From Varroa destructor (Eukaryota > Arthropoda > Arachnida > Mesostigmata > Varroidae), in the NCBI RefSeq assembly GCF_002443255.2, contig NW_019211458.1, positions 21,871,643-21,935,642 on the forward strand: DNA of 64,000 nucleotides. The letters are read 5' to 3'. Of the stretch, positions 23,592 to 35,546 are shown one piece after another. The notes under the pieces are model-generated. The model was not told the DNA's origin, ran no database searches, and saw only the letters and a program-made list of their open reading frames with translations. A program made the translations under genes and the position numbers. The number at the start of each line of letters is the position of its first letter. Positions within the stretch are counted from its first letter, which is position 1.

Positions 23592-26497
23592 ATGGAAGAA
23601 GATGAAACACTAAGTCAGATGATACTCAGCGGTAGTCAAGATGAGCGACCGGAAATTGGCTACGGAGGTGGTGACTTTGTTCAAAGTAGGTTTGTTCGGT
23701 CTAAGCAATACACCGTGACACATAACCCAATACTGGCTTCCATCACCATCAACTGCCACATGAAAAACTTACAGAACTGTAGTGAAGCATATAAACTTGA
23801 AAAAACAAATATAATTTTTCTTCATTATGCTTGAATCGATAACAATTTGTCAGTTTTGGTTTCTGTTGTATGTTCAGTTTTTAAATTAAGCAAAATAGTA
23901 GGATTTTTATGTTTTTTTATAATCATACGTTTCCAAGTAAATGTTTATATTTATGCTACTTCTTTTGTGCATAAAATGACATCCTTAGTCTCAAGTGTAC
24001 GCACAGTATATGTTAAACTGTTTCAGTGAAGACCAAGACCAGCATGAATACATTTTTTTTTAATTTTTCTGTTTTAATGGCACACCGGTGAATTTTGCAG
24101 AGTTGCTCGCTAAGGCCCAATTTCGAGAAGATGGCACAGCGCCTCAATCACCTACGCCTGTCAAAGCTGCGAGCCAAACGGGTCTCCGCAGAAATCGTCG
24201 CACATCGAAAGAGAGGGAACTCGCGCTACTTGCTTTACGAATGCCCCCTCGAGTAAACACTAGACAACAACAACAAGATGTGAGTTCAGCAAAATACTAA
24301 TTGAACAATCGCTTATATATTAACTTTTATGTGTTCTTGATAAATACAGCTTACCATTAATTTACGAACCTTCCATTTTAAGAGAGTCAAACCGTAACGT
24401 TGGCACTATTTACACTATTGTGCAGACGTGTAATACAACATGGTAGCATCATTTAAATCATACTGACGCATGTATATCATACAAGCGAATAGGATAATGG
24501 AGAATAATAGAATGGAGAGAAATAGTGTCTTCTGTATCCTATCGTCAAACATACTAACTGTAACATGATTGTCGGTAGGCGCCTTCACCTGGTCCCGTGA
24601 CAAGATCGCGTTCCTCACAGTGTTCATCAGATGTTTTGTCATCGCCTTCAAATCGGTCAGCTGCAAACCGAGGTCGTGATTCGTCCCGCTCATCACTTGA
24701 TGATAGCACTGAAGCCCTCTTTGGAGCCATTCCTCCCACACCTCCGTTACTAAATAGTTGCCGAACGGTCAAGGCATTTAAGGGTAGCTGCAAACTTATA
24801 ACAAGCACCCAAAGAAAACCGGAAAATGTGGCTTCTGTGGTGGGAGCATCAGATCAAAGTGGGAAGCAGCCAAGAACTCCACAGAACCAAAGAATCCTTC
24901 CGTTTACGAACGGAGTCTCCGCTAAGTAAGCTAACAATGTACAATATAATGTATTGATCCCTCGTGTCCTTAGAAGTAACCTATTGTTTTGTTTTGTTAG
25001 AATCTTTAATTGTATACGCCCCGAAGCCACATTTTTTAGCACAGGCAGAGTAAATGTTTTTCTAAATTTGTTTCTCAGTATGTAACGGATTCGTTTTTTT
25101 AAATTTCGTCACTATATGTGTGATTTTCGCGCACAACATTCATCACGGCGGCCTTTTGCGTTGACCTCCTATAGTAAATCGAGCACTCCTGTGTCGACGC
25201 CGACTGTTGGTGGTCGATTAACTCTGCGTGGTCACAGTTTGCTGTCACGGACGTCTCCTATGTCGTCTCCGTCATTGACGGTATCTTCGGCAAAAGCAAA
25301 TCTGAGGACCCGGGGGCGACGCAGATCAATGGACCTTCACGACAATGGATTTAGCTATTCGACCAGTGAAAACATCTCATCTCTGGACAGAGTCGGCTGC
25401 CCTGAGCGGCGAAGCCCTGCTTCACTGCTACTGCGAAACAATGTTTCCGTTAAAACAGCAGGTGAAGGGAGATTCGGAGATGATTCAGGTGAGGAAGTCG
25501 CAGATAGCGCTGAAGATTCTTTAGATGAAGACGATTTCCTGAGTCAGGTCGCAAGTCAAGTAGAGAAAAAATTCATGCAGCAAATACAACCGACCGCTAC
25601 CAGAGCCAGGTTAGTTTCAAAGTGGTACACATTTCTTATCTAATAACATGCATACGTATAGGGCTCGAAGTAGCGAGAGCTGACTGTACCAACAACTAAT
25701 AACATTACTATCATTGGCATGAGTATCTGCCCAGTGGCACTCCTATTTAAGAAGCTTGTGTTTTCTCTATTTTTATGTATGTCGTCTTTTTCCATATAGT
25801 GAGAAATCGAATAAAATACCATTTGCATTTAAAACATAGCACTATTTAAGCCATTATAGCCATTACACATCGCCTTCGTTCAACAGATCGCCAAGAATTA
25901 CCTCCGGCGTCACTGGAACACGTACCTTACTGCAAGGATCGACTTTAAAGCTAAACAAAACACGAACGCCCCGAAAAAAACTATCAAAAGAAAGGGAATC
26001 CTCAGCATCGGAGTTATTCGATAAGCAAAATGGTCAGAGCGATGCGAATGTAGTATCGGCGGTGAGGGGTCGTAGTGCGAAACCCGCAGAGGTGAATAAA
26101 TCAGTGTCTGACATGGGTAACGGGAAGAACAGCCAAAGCTCAACTTCATCGGGTCAGTAAATGTTAAAGGCTAATGATTTAAACTGGTTATTTAATATCA
26201 GTATGAAACTGTATGGCATATTTGACACCCATATATTATTAAGAGCCTAAAGAGATGACAGCAAAATTGTTTATCAATTACTTGTTTTTCATTGATTCCC
26301 ATTTTTCTTTCGAATTTGTATTACGTCTGCGAAAAGTTTTCTATTGTATCAGACCAATATTTTTTTTCTATTGTCACTCATTTATCACAGTGATTTTATT
26401 TTCAGGTGATCTTAAGCGAACGTACACTGTAGAAGAGATTCAGCGGAAACGTGATGCCGCCATGCGGAAACGTCAACAAAAGCAAAACGCAAAGTAA
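23592..26497 (+). CDS. Serine-rich RPA-binding-like protein, ETAA1-like, six exons
   Basis: Hand-built model join(23592..23685, 24101..24279, 24579..24925, 25175..25609, 25887..26152, 26406..26497). All junctions are GT-AG and the phases close to a 470-residue product. It begins MEEDETLSQMILSGSQ and is mostly low-complexity: Ser/Arg/Thr/Pro-rich, with many SP/TP sites and basic patches, and an acidic block around residues 320-345 (DEDDFLSQVASQVEKKF). The last exon encodes the C terminus, including TYTVEEIQRKRDAAMRKRQ. This amphipathic basic helix resembles the RPA32-binding motif at the C terminus of ETAA1 and in TIPIN, UNG2 and SMARCAL1. That points to a nuclear DNA-damage or replication-stress role, perhaps an ATR activator of the ETAA1 type. 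The family call rests on the helix and overall layout and is inference; the exon structure is firmer. Confidence 0.6.
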
Positions 26498-29400
26498 CAC
26501 AAGCTTCTGTTCCGATAAATGGATTTAACTTTATTGGTCCATTAACATGAGCCATGCAGCCCTTTACACACAGGTATCATATTAGATTATCTTAACTGTC
26601 TTTTCTTCAGAATACTCATCTTCGACAATCCGTAACAGGAAGGTGAGCTGCCCACTAGTACCTTGGCTTAAAGGGGAACAATAAAAGGGCGTAACAAGGA
26701 CCATGCTTTTTCACGCACAAAATGAGCTAGTATGGATGTTGTTTCGTGCCTAGCATGCAATAGAAAAATCGATAGTTTGTTATCACAAGTCATTAAAAGA
26801 AAATCTTGTTTTCAATAATTGTGGTATTAATTAAAGGCTTGCTTGACAAATATTCGTTCCCAACATAACTTTCGTGCTGTACCCTGTAAAACCGACAAAT
26901 TATTTAGATACCCCGTATTCACCAACATTTCCTTTTATGACAAATGGTTAATAGAAATCTCGTTCTAGTGCGCTATTGAGTTGGCCTTGTTGAATTGAAG
27001 TAGAAAATAAGGAATTACACAAAAAATAGCGAGTACTCGATAAAAATCGAAGCGAAAGTGCAGCTTGAGGATTTTTTGCTTCGTAGTTAAAGCCATTCAC
27101 CACTAACAATTAGGAGAGTAGGAGTTTTAACGGTAGCTGAACTAACTGGAAAAAAAATCGGAGCCTTTATTTTCTCTTCAAAACGTTTTTAGGTAGCGTC
27201 ACGCGCTGACCTAATAGCGCAATTAAATGGAAGCTTGCTAAGCTCTTATCGTTGTTTTCAAAAAAAATCTCTTCCAAAATAAACCATAGTATCTCGACAT
27301 CGATAGGGTAATCTATATAAGCGCTTTTAGTGCACGACAGTCAGTGAAAATGCATAACATGAAAACGAAAAAAGAGAGCAGAAGTAAATTGTATCTGAGC
27401 CAGTGAACGTATCCATCTTAGAAGCATTTACAATCATTATCTGTTCGAGAACAGAGCGAACATATGCTGTCTAATTTCTAGCCTATGCATGAATTTAGAT
27501 GTTCTTATGAAAGATTTAAATTCGGGTAGACATCGAATAGCTAAAACTCTTCATTATATAATGCGTAGTAGTAATGGAGGAAGAAGTCATCCCAAAATGT
27601 AGTCGTCGCATTCGTTATCGCGTCAGTAATAAGAGCACAGTAGTTACACAAAGATCTCCTTTGCTAATTGTTTGCGCTAATCGAAGTTACTCTTCGTAGT
27701 AATATGAATGTATCATCATGGCTATCAAGGTTGTAACCAAGTATATTCTTATGTTTATTGCACAGAAATAAAAAAAGACATTTTCTACATTACTCAGCAT
27801 CTTAGTTTCTTAGTGTACATGTGAAGAATCAGTGGTATATATTTACTAGTTAAAATATTCTTTGGTTTATCGAGAGAGAAAGAGACTTGAAACTTTATTT
27901 TAAGTTTCTCTTCAGGTCCACTTTTTAATGGACGTTGAACTTGGATATTGTGTGTATATTGGATTCAGATTCATACTGGGTCATTTAGTATGAAATGCAG
28001 GATTGTGAGTCCAAAACTTTTCCAAGCTTTTTACAATATATTCTTATAGGGGTTCGAATATAGGGGTTTCGAATATAGGGTTTTCTCAATAGGGGTTTCG
28101 AAATGAAAATCGAAACGAAAAATGAAGTTTCGAGAAGCAATTTCGACACCTTGTTGAGGTTTGAACGACTTCCGTTTTAAGAAGTGTCGAAATCTAAAAG
28201 AATGGTTCTTTTTGAGACTTATGCCTGGTAAGGGTGGTGGGTGATAAGATGCATTCAACTAATGTAGATTTTTTCACCATGAATATTGTAAACCAGTACT
28301 GCCGTGCAGTAGGCTTGGATCTGTTTACTAATGGTGGTTGCTTAATGAGTAGTTTGTATTTTATCTCTTCTAATTATTGACAGCACACTTCGGCCTCAAT
28401 AGACAATTAAATAGATATCCTAAGTTTTAGTGTTTGCATAATGGCTTTGGGATAATTTCCGGTCGATTCAGTTGCCTCTACCCACTGATGTGACGATCTG
28501 CGTTATAAATGAGCCGCTCTAATAACGCGAATCACAATCTGATTCAAGAATGAATCATGACTGCAACAGGAGAAGAAACGTGTTGCAATCGTTTTTAGGC
28601 TCTTGTGTTTAATGCTCAGTCAAATCATGCACTATTTATTAAGCGATATGCCATCACACTAATCTGACAGAAGTGAACACGGGATCCATTTTCGAGTTCA
28701 AAATTTCTCGTTGAAATTTTTTTAAACCAACGCTTTATAAGGATTTCAGTAGTAACGGATCTGCAGAAATGCTTAGTGGCCGTGTCGAACGTAAAGCTCG
28801 AAGCGTTCATGTCTTTAGGCCAGTTATGTTTAGGTCTTTATAGAATCCTTTATCTTAGAAATATATAGGTGCTTTATATGACAATGGAAATAGAAATAAA
28901 TAATTATTCGTAGTTATTGTTATGATGCCCACAACAAATTGTCATTCGTTTCAGGGGTTTTACGAGAACTTGATGTGGTGCAATTTCATTATGGGATTGA
29001 ATAATAGGCTATATTCAAAAGTGATCTTACTGTTATGAGAAAACGGAATAGATTGGCTAATGTTGTTAATAAAGACGACAATTCGAGTGAGGTGTGATTC
29101 AGCGTGTAGAAGAAATGATGATAATTATGTTTTAAAATCGTAAATATAAGATTCTTAAAGAAACATGCGGTATGGTAATGATAAGCAAAGAGACAAAGAG
29201 GAACATGAACCTAAGGCATAGAATATTGTTAGAAAATATTTTCTGTGAATAGAAAGTGCAGTGTTGCGATTCAAAAACGAACAAAGCTTTGTCGGTATGA
29301 GACATCTTAAGATGCTATTATATTTATCGGTATTTAAGAATCAATAAATGCGCGGCTTTAGTAAATACGCGATAAAAAAAAAGTTCTGAATTACTACAAT

Positions 29401-30602
29401 TTGTAAGAGAACGATGAGTGTGGCACTGTTCTGAGTAAATATAATGATGTATTAAGTAAATGTTAATTTTAAAATTATTCACTTAAGTTGGTCTACACTA
29501 TGTCCATTCTCGATGATATAAAATATCGTATCAGGGGTTTCTCAGCCCACGAGAACACTTTGATAGGTGGCGAAATGATTTTTGATCCAGTCAGTTTTTG
29601 GCAACGGCTGTGCGAAAAAAAAACAGTCATCAACGTAATTTCATAGTTGAAAACAAACATAATTGGAAGTGCTCAGACATGCGTTGTAAATCCACTGCGA
29701 ACCCGTTTAAGGTGTGGATAGAACCATCAATCTCCTCAAACGGTAGAATGAAATTAATACTTAATAGCCTTTTTGTTAAAGAAGACCAATTACCCAATGA
29801 AAGCATGCATTTTTATGACATCATCAATTTCACAACTAGCATATACACCTCTCGTGCACATTCCTGTCGTATGATACATGCGATACGGGTATAATATATT
29901 CACAGTCATTTGATAAACTAGGGCAGCCTGCCGATTTTCTAAGGATTGACCTTATATTGCATTAGATTTAATTGCACGCTATTTTAACCAAGTATATTTA
30001 GAGTTTTATCGCCGCAAGTTCGCTCCGAACAGCTCCGCCCTTCCAGCGCGAAATGAAGTGTTTTCACTTTACATGTTTGCTACCGAGCGGAGTTTCAAAT
30101 ATCGCGCCAGTTGAACACTTTCAACTGCCGCCACCGCTGCCACAATGGTAAATGGCCACCTGTGGCCATCCTACACACTCAAAAATAGCACAGGTCTTAC
30201 TAAACAACCCGTACTGAGACTTGCCCTGGGCTTGTGGCCATATTTTCTAGCTAGAGAGCGAAACGAGCAGGTGAAGGACCCATATAATTGCTGCTGGTGG
30301 CGCTGCTGCTGTTTCTGCTAATGGTCGTAATAGCAGACCAGCAGTACCTACATGCACGTGAAGTCACAGGGACGCTGCGTACCCTCCCATTACCCAAATA
30401 GAGTGAAGACCGCATTACGAGTCAATACCTGGAATAAATAGTGCGATAAACGTGAGTGCGGGTGTGACTGTGCGTCTAAACAAGCATCAACCTGGATCTG
30501 GTTGGGCCAGGACAAGGACGTACGCAAGCAGGTGGTGTTTTGCAGTATAACAACAGCAGCAGCGGCAACAACGACTACGGCTGCAGTGGCTGGCGCAGCG
30601 CG
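26498..30602. other. Intergenic stretch
   Basis: About 4.1 kb with no confident gene. It contains the imperfect 15-bp minisatellite at 28044-28102 and, at about 29598-29894 on the plus strand, a frame with a W-x-C-x4-C-K pattern that may be an old FLYWCH/MULE-type remnant (see findings). Confidence 0.45.
28044..28102. repeat. Short minisatellite, about 15-bp unit, about four copies
   Basis: Consecutive units read TATAGGGGTTCGAA, TATAGGGGTTTCGAA, TATAGGGTTTTCTCAA and TAGGGGTTTCGAAA. Further TTTCGA words continue for about 60 bases. The units are imperfect, so it is an aged or slowly evolving array. Confidence 0.75.
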
Positions 30603-30698
30603 ATGGGTGGTGGTTCGCGGGAATCCCCACACGATTCGGACGCCCGGCACCAGGTCAGCGGGGCGCCTGACGAGGACGAGATCTTCTGCGATTTCCAA
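30603..30698 (+). CDS. Candidate upstream coding exon for TBC1D5-like gene
   Basis: The frame runs from an ATG in a fair context (AGCGCGATGG) for 32 codons to CAA, followed by a strong donor GTGAGT at 30699. The peptide includes GGGSRESPHDSDARH and ends APDEDEIFCDFQ, which looks coding rather than random. The exon ends in phase 0. A possible acceptor (GGACCAG at about 31867-31873) precedes 12 bases in frame with the ATG at 31886, so an in-frame join to the TBC1D5 exon is possible. The link to TBC1D5 is inference, and this could equally be the first exon of another transcript. Confidence 0.3.
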
Positions 30699-31885
30699 GT
30701 GAGTGCAGTCCTATCCTAGGCCCTTCTTCACTGTGAATGACCTACTAGTGCTACTACCACTAGTGACAATATCCACAAGCCACAATAGACCAACTGGCTA
30801 CATTGAATTGATCTCTGTAATAACAACGATGACTTACTCTGAATTAATTTCCTCGCTACGAGTACCCCGCTATTGTCTACTATTACTCTTTACTTGGTAC
30901 TGTTATAATATTTGCAACGATTTCTAGACAGTAAGGATCGATGCCACGCGAACGAAAGACTCTCATTGCAACGAACTACAATGATACGTTGCCTCTAATA
31001 GGCTTCAAGCGAGTGTATAGTGTGTGAGTGGACAACTAATTAACAACAAATAACACAAACGACGAATCCAGACAATAGTTTGCCAAGGCAAAGCAGACGA
31101 CTAGGCAGAGAAATTGGCGATTATTATTAACGCTAGGCGCCTGATATCGTAAATCTCCTATTATACGTCGACATGTGGGTCCCCATGCCACTGGCGCCAT
31201 CTCAGATTTGCACTGATCCTAGCTGTCGCCGCGCGTCTCGTTTAATTTGCAAGTTATTTCATTAGCGTCATTCACAGTACCCTAGCAATGGCAATATTAG
31301 TAGAAACAGTCACAGGGAGGTGACCAAAGCATCTCGTATGCATCGTCAAACGAGCAGCAAGGTGATCGTTGAACACATTTACTTGTACTATGGCTAGCGA
31401 GTGGTGACAGTGCTGCCGCTGCTGTGTTTATTGCTCCGATATAAAACCGCCCGCTTCCTATATTGCTTCCGTTGACGCCTTGTGCCTTGTTGACGCCACT
31501 GCAGGTCGCCGCCATTTTTGGACAGCCGAGTCGAAGCAGATCGAACCCAGCCGAAGGGTGCTGATGCCGCTGTGCTGGTGATCTGCATTTGGCAGGATCA
31601 ATGTGTATTTTTCGCCATTATAGTCAATCTTGTCTACCGACAAACTGGTTGCGCTAAAACCCAATTACTCTATGCTTTGAAAATACGAGAGGAACAGCAA
31701 CAGCTAAATAGCAAGTGTTTTTTTGTTGTTCATTCGCTGTTGTCGTTAGAAGTGGGTGCTGGTAATAGCCGACTTGACACCAACAGTGGCGATCCGGCGG
31801 CTATTAGCGTCAACACCGTGATAGACCAATAAAACATGTAATCGCCACATCCATAAAGAGTAACGAGGACCAGAACAAACAAAAA

Positions 31886-33493
31886 ATGGAGCAGTGTTGT
31901 GGCGGGTACGTGGACGAATTCGAGTTGTTATTTGAGACGTCTCGGGCTGACATCGACGACTATCTGCGAGGACTTGCACTAGATATGCGACTTCACTCGA
32001 CGACGAAATTTCGGTCTTTGTGTTGGCGAATTTTTCTCGACTGTCTACCTGAGGACCGCATTGAGTGGCCTCAAGCACTGAAGAAGAAACGCCAAGAATA
32101 TATGAAAAAGGTAAAGGAGTTTGAGCTTGATCCAAGACAGGAGGTGGGTGATAACCCGTTGTCGCAAGACCATCAGTCGAAATGGAATAAGTACTTCCAG
32201 GATGAGGAACTCCGGCAGATGATCCAACAAGATGTGATACGGACATGGCCAGAAGTGGAGGTTTTTCAGCGGCCCGATATTCAGGAGGCGATGACGTCAG
32301 TGTTATTCTACTATTCGAGGTCTAAGCCAAGTGTATCGTATAGGCAGGGGATGCATGAAATTCTTGCACCCATTGTTTACGTAATGTATAACGATCAGCT
32401 CGCATATAACGAGGCCCGAAAGAATGGTCATCTAGAGCGGCTGACTGACGGAAGCTTACGGATATTGGCCGATGTCCTTGACTCTACGTACCTCGCACAT
32501 GATGCGTACTCGGTGTTCTATTCGCTAATGGAAACTCTTGAAAGTTGGTACTCATGTACCGAAAACAATGAGCCAACTCGCGCAGAAGTTCCTCAGCTCT
32601 TTTCACGGAATGATATCGAAACACACACAGTACTAGGGTTGAAACTTAGCAAAATCAACCGACATATACTCAAAAGGCTCGACCCAAATTTACAGGCACA
32701 TCTCGAGCTGTTGGAGATCAATCCTCAAGTCTACGGTATTCGTTGGTTACGCCTTCTCTTCAGCCGCGAGTATCCGCTTAGCAGTGTTCTGAGTCTGTGG
32801 GACACAATTTTTGCTGATTCGATCTCGCTCGACCTTTCTGATTACATATTCGTCGCGATGTTGATCGCCATTCGTGAACAGCTGCTGACAGCAGACTACA
32901 GTGGTTGTCTGGACCTGTTAATGCGCTACCCTGACAATGTCGAGGTCTCGTACGTCATTAAATTGGCTCTCCATTATCGGGACCACTACAAATATCCGCG
33001 ACCTCTTCGACAGATCATACAGGAACGGCCGAAGTCGCCAAGGCGAAGCAGAGCACTACGTCCTCAGACGCTTAATTTTTGTTCACCAGAAGTAGATGAG
33101 GTCAACTGGCAGTACATGGCAAGCAGCGGCAAGGAAGGGACTGGCGTTGAACGTGAGCTCAGCATGACAGCTACTGCTAAGCAGCTGATACAGCTGAAGT
33201 CACGGGTGGCTGAGTGCGCCTTATCGATGGATGCTCACTTAGCTGTCCTTCAGCAAGCCCTGATACAGACTGGTGGTCCGGAAAGCGCCCTCATAGCATT
33301 GGCACAGTTGAAGAGTGCTCGCGACCAGCTCAAAGAGGTTTCTGGTGCAGACGACCTATTTGATGACGGCGAAGGCGGGTGGGCCCTGATAGGTACCCCG
33401 CAGCAGGAGAACGCTGCTGGAAGCACCTCCATTCACAATGGTTCGATAGAGACTCTCAAAAAGAGAATTAACGGGCTTATTAACAGAGACTAG
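31886..33493 (+). CDS. TBC1D5: TBC1 domain family member 5 (Rab GAP), single large exon
   Basis: Rab GTPase-activating protein of the TBC1D5 family, which acts on Rab7 with retromer and in autophagy at endosomes. The 535-residue frame matches the family from the start: EFELLF near residue 12 occupies the place of the N-terminal LC3-interacting segment, followed by FRSLCWRIFLDCLPED. NPLSQDHQSKWNKYFQDEEL leads into the two catalytic fingers of TBC domains. The arginine finger is IQQDVIRT (R119) and the glutamine finger is YRQGMHE (Q154). The TBC fold runs to about residue 350. The C-terminal part is variable, but an acidic stretch followed by GGWALIG (W about 499) looks like a second LC3-interacting motif, which is inference. 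The product is shorter than vertebrate TBC1D5 (about 800 residues). The ATG has A-rich context (AAAAAATGG). The frame is uninterrupted, with no introns inside the coding part. Confidence 0.9.
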   Translation: MEQCCGGYVDEFELLFETSRADIDDYLRGLALDMRLHSTTKFRSLCWRIFLDCLPEDRIEWPQALKKKRQEYMKKVKEFELDPRQEVGDNPLSQDHQSKWNKYFQDEELRQMIQQDVIRTWPEVEVFQRPDIQEAMTSVLFYYSRSKPSVSYRQGMHEILAPIVYVMYNDQLAYNEARKNGHLERLTDGSLRILADVLDSTYLAHDAYSVFYSLMETLESWYSCTENNEPTRAEVPQLFSRNDIETHTVLGLKLSKINRHILKRLDPNLQAHLELLEINPQVYGIRWLRLLFSREYPLSSVLSLWDTIFADSISLDLSDYIFVAMLIAIREQLLTADYSGCLDLLMRYPDNVEVSYVIKLALHYRDHYKYPRPLRQIIQERPKSPRRSRALRPQTLNFCSPEVDEVNWQYMASSGKEGTGVERELSMTATAKQLIQLKSRVAECALSMDAHLAVLQQALIQTGGPESALIALAQLKSARDQLKEVSGADDLFDDGEGGWALIGTPQQENAAGSTSIHNGSIETLKKRINGLINRD

Positions 33494-35527
33494 GCTAAAC
33501 ATAAATCCTAGATTGTTATTAGATGAAACCGGCAACAATGACAAATATGATCCGCATATCGTAGAGCGATTTATATGTCAAGTCAAACGGTTTTTGATTC
33601 AAAGGAATTGCGAGCACGCGTGTATGAATCGTACTATTTAGATGTACACATCTCACATATAGAATATTCTACACTCGCTGTTTACTTCGTGATATTACAT
33701 TAAAATGGTACACCAATATGTACAATAATAATGATCTAATGATAATCATCATAGAATACTATAATTTAAATACGTATATATATGAAGTCGGTTAAACTGC
33801 AGTCGGACACTGATACTTAAACAGGTAATAATGGATACATTATTAGAGCAGCTTCCAAAACATCAGTGGACGTTTAGCCAGTGGACATGTAGCCTTACCC
33901 CGTATTTTGTCTAAGAAATACTGCATCTATCTCCGCTCTATTGTTAGAAGTAGACAGACAATATATATATAAAAGGCGAGAATAACACCAATAATCTTCA
34001 AGAAAACTTCAGCGAACCCGTCCAATCACAAGCGACCGCGCTTCTGTCAGCGGTTCGCTTGAATCAGCACATCATCGTTGTGACCGGCCAATAAAACCTA
34101 ACTTTTTTTTACACAATGGGCCACCGCTTTTGTTCACCGTTAAAGCTCTGTCAACTGATTGCTCTGCTCATGATTGCGCCAGTAGTAGCACCTGCAACGG
34201 CTGCTTTATCGTGCTTGAATCGTGCTCATAGATAAAACAGACTGAAATGCAAATGACTGCTGCAGTAAAATATGACTAAGCAAGAAGTCGCTATTCGGCT
34301 CTCGTCTGCTGTCTGTCCAACAAAATTTCGCCGAGACTAGAGGCTCGACAGTCAAGCGACAACTCAACCAGTTCCCTACGCTACTTCGCCGGCAGCTCCT
34401 CCGCCCTGTTTACTATGGCGATATAATTGCAAAACATCTACGGCCGCGGTAGCAAGTTATCAAGATTACTCGATTGATCCAGGCTGTAAAACTCGCGCAT
34501 TAAACAGATTCGCTCTGCCCTATTTGTTGTTGCCCCAATTGGTAGACGAGTCCTGTAAAGTCTGACTCTGCTGTGACATACTACAGCTAGTACAAACTCC
34601 TGTCCATGCGGGCAGATAAACGGTTTGATCTGGCAAAGGGGTGCGAAAGCAAATTCAGCGGAATGGTATGGTAGAGTCGCTGTTAGCCGAATAATTACAA
34701 ACAACACTAGTAGGCAGTCGCGCGCCCAGCTAGATCATAATGGTAACAGCAATGTGCCGGTCTTGTTTACGATGTCGATAACTGACAATGGTGAGTTACG
34801 ATAAACAGCTGTTATCGGTTCAAATATGGTTATCAGTATAATTATACGTAGTTTTCTCTGCCCTGAAATATGAAGATGTGTAATCGTATATACTAGACAA
34901 GTAAAAGACAAAGTATGGGATGAATTGATCGCCAGCATGGTCGTCTGAGAGACATCTCCTACAGAGCCTTCCAGTGTTAACATGATCTGATTATACAGTT
35001 ATTATCGCAGTTGTTAATCACTACATTTGTTCTAATTATACTCTAATTTGTTCTAATTCTAATCTAATACTGAATAATGATTTGTGCAGGTGACATTGTT
35101 GTTGATATCCAATAGCTGCGGTAAGCGGCGGACACGGATAGGTATCTAGATCAATAGGAAAAGTTTCCAAGATAAGCAACTTGATTTTTTACTGTTTTGC
35201 ATCAAAAATCTGTGTTTCCTGTTATCTTATTTCCCCCAACAGAATGTGTTAAAATAGTTCTTTTATTTGTTTAAATTATGGGCTGACTGTAAAGTTATGT
35301 CTTACAGGATATGCGTATTTACATTTTATCTTGTTATGTTAGTTTAGAAAACTTTAAATATCGAATCTAATATATATTCCAGCTAATACTAATCTTAACA
35401 AAAATGTAAGCTTAGATTTGTGTACACACGTCCAATACCGAATCCTTGTGATTTTTCAATCAAATGGAAGGGAACGTATCAAGCAATTAATGAACTATCT
35501 ATACCGTAGCATGCTGAAAACGAATAT

Positions 35528-35546
35528 AATATATATATATATATAC
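35528..35546. repeat. AT-dinucleotide microsatellite
   Basis: Short uninterrupted run of AT units, seen directly. Confidence 0.8.

Noticed and set aside
24415..24741. Antisense frame with a hydrophobic C terminus
   Set aside because: It overlaps a conserved-phase exon of the serine-rich gene and runs into AT-rich intron, which produces the hydrophobic run.
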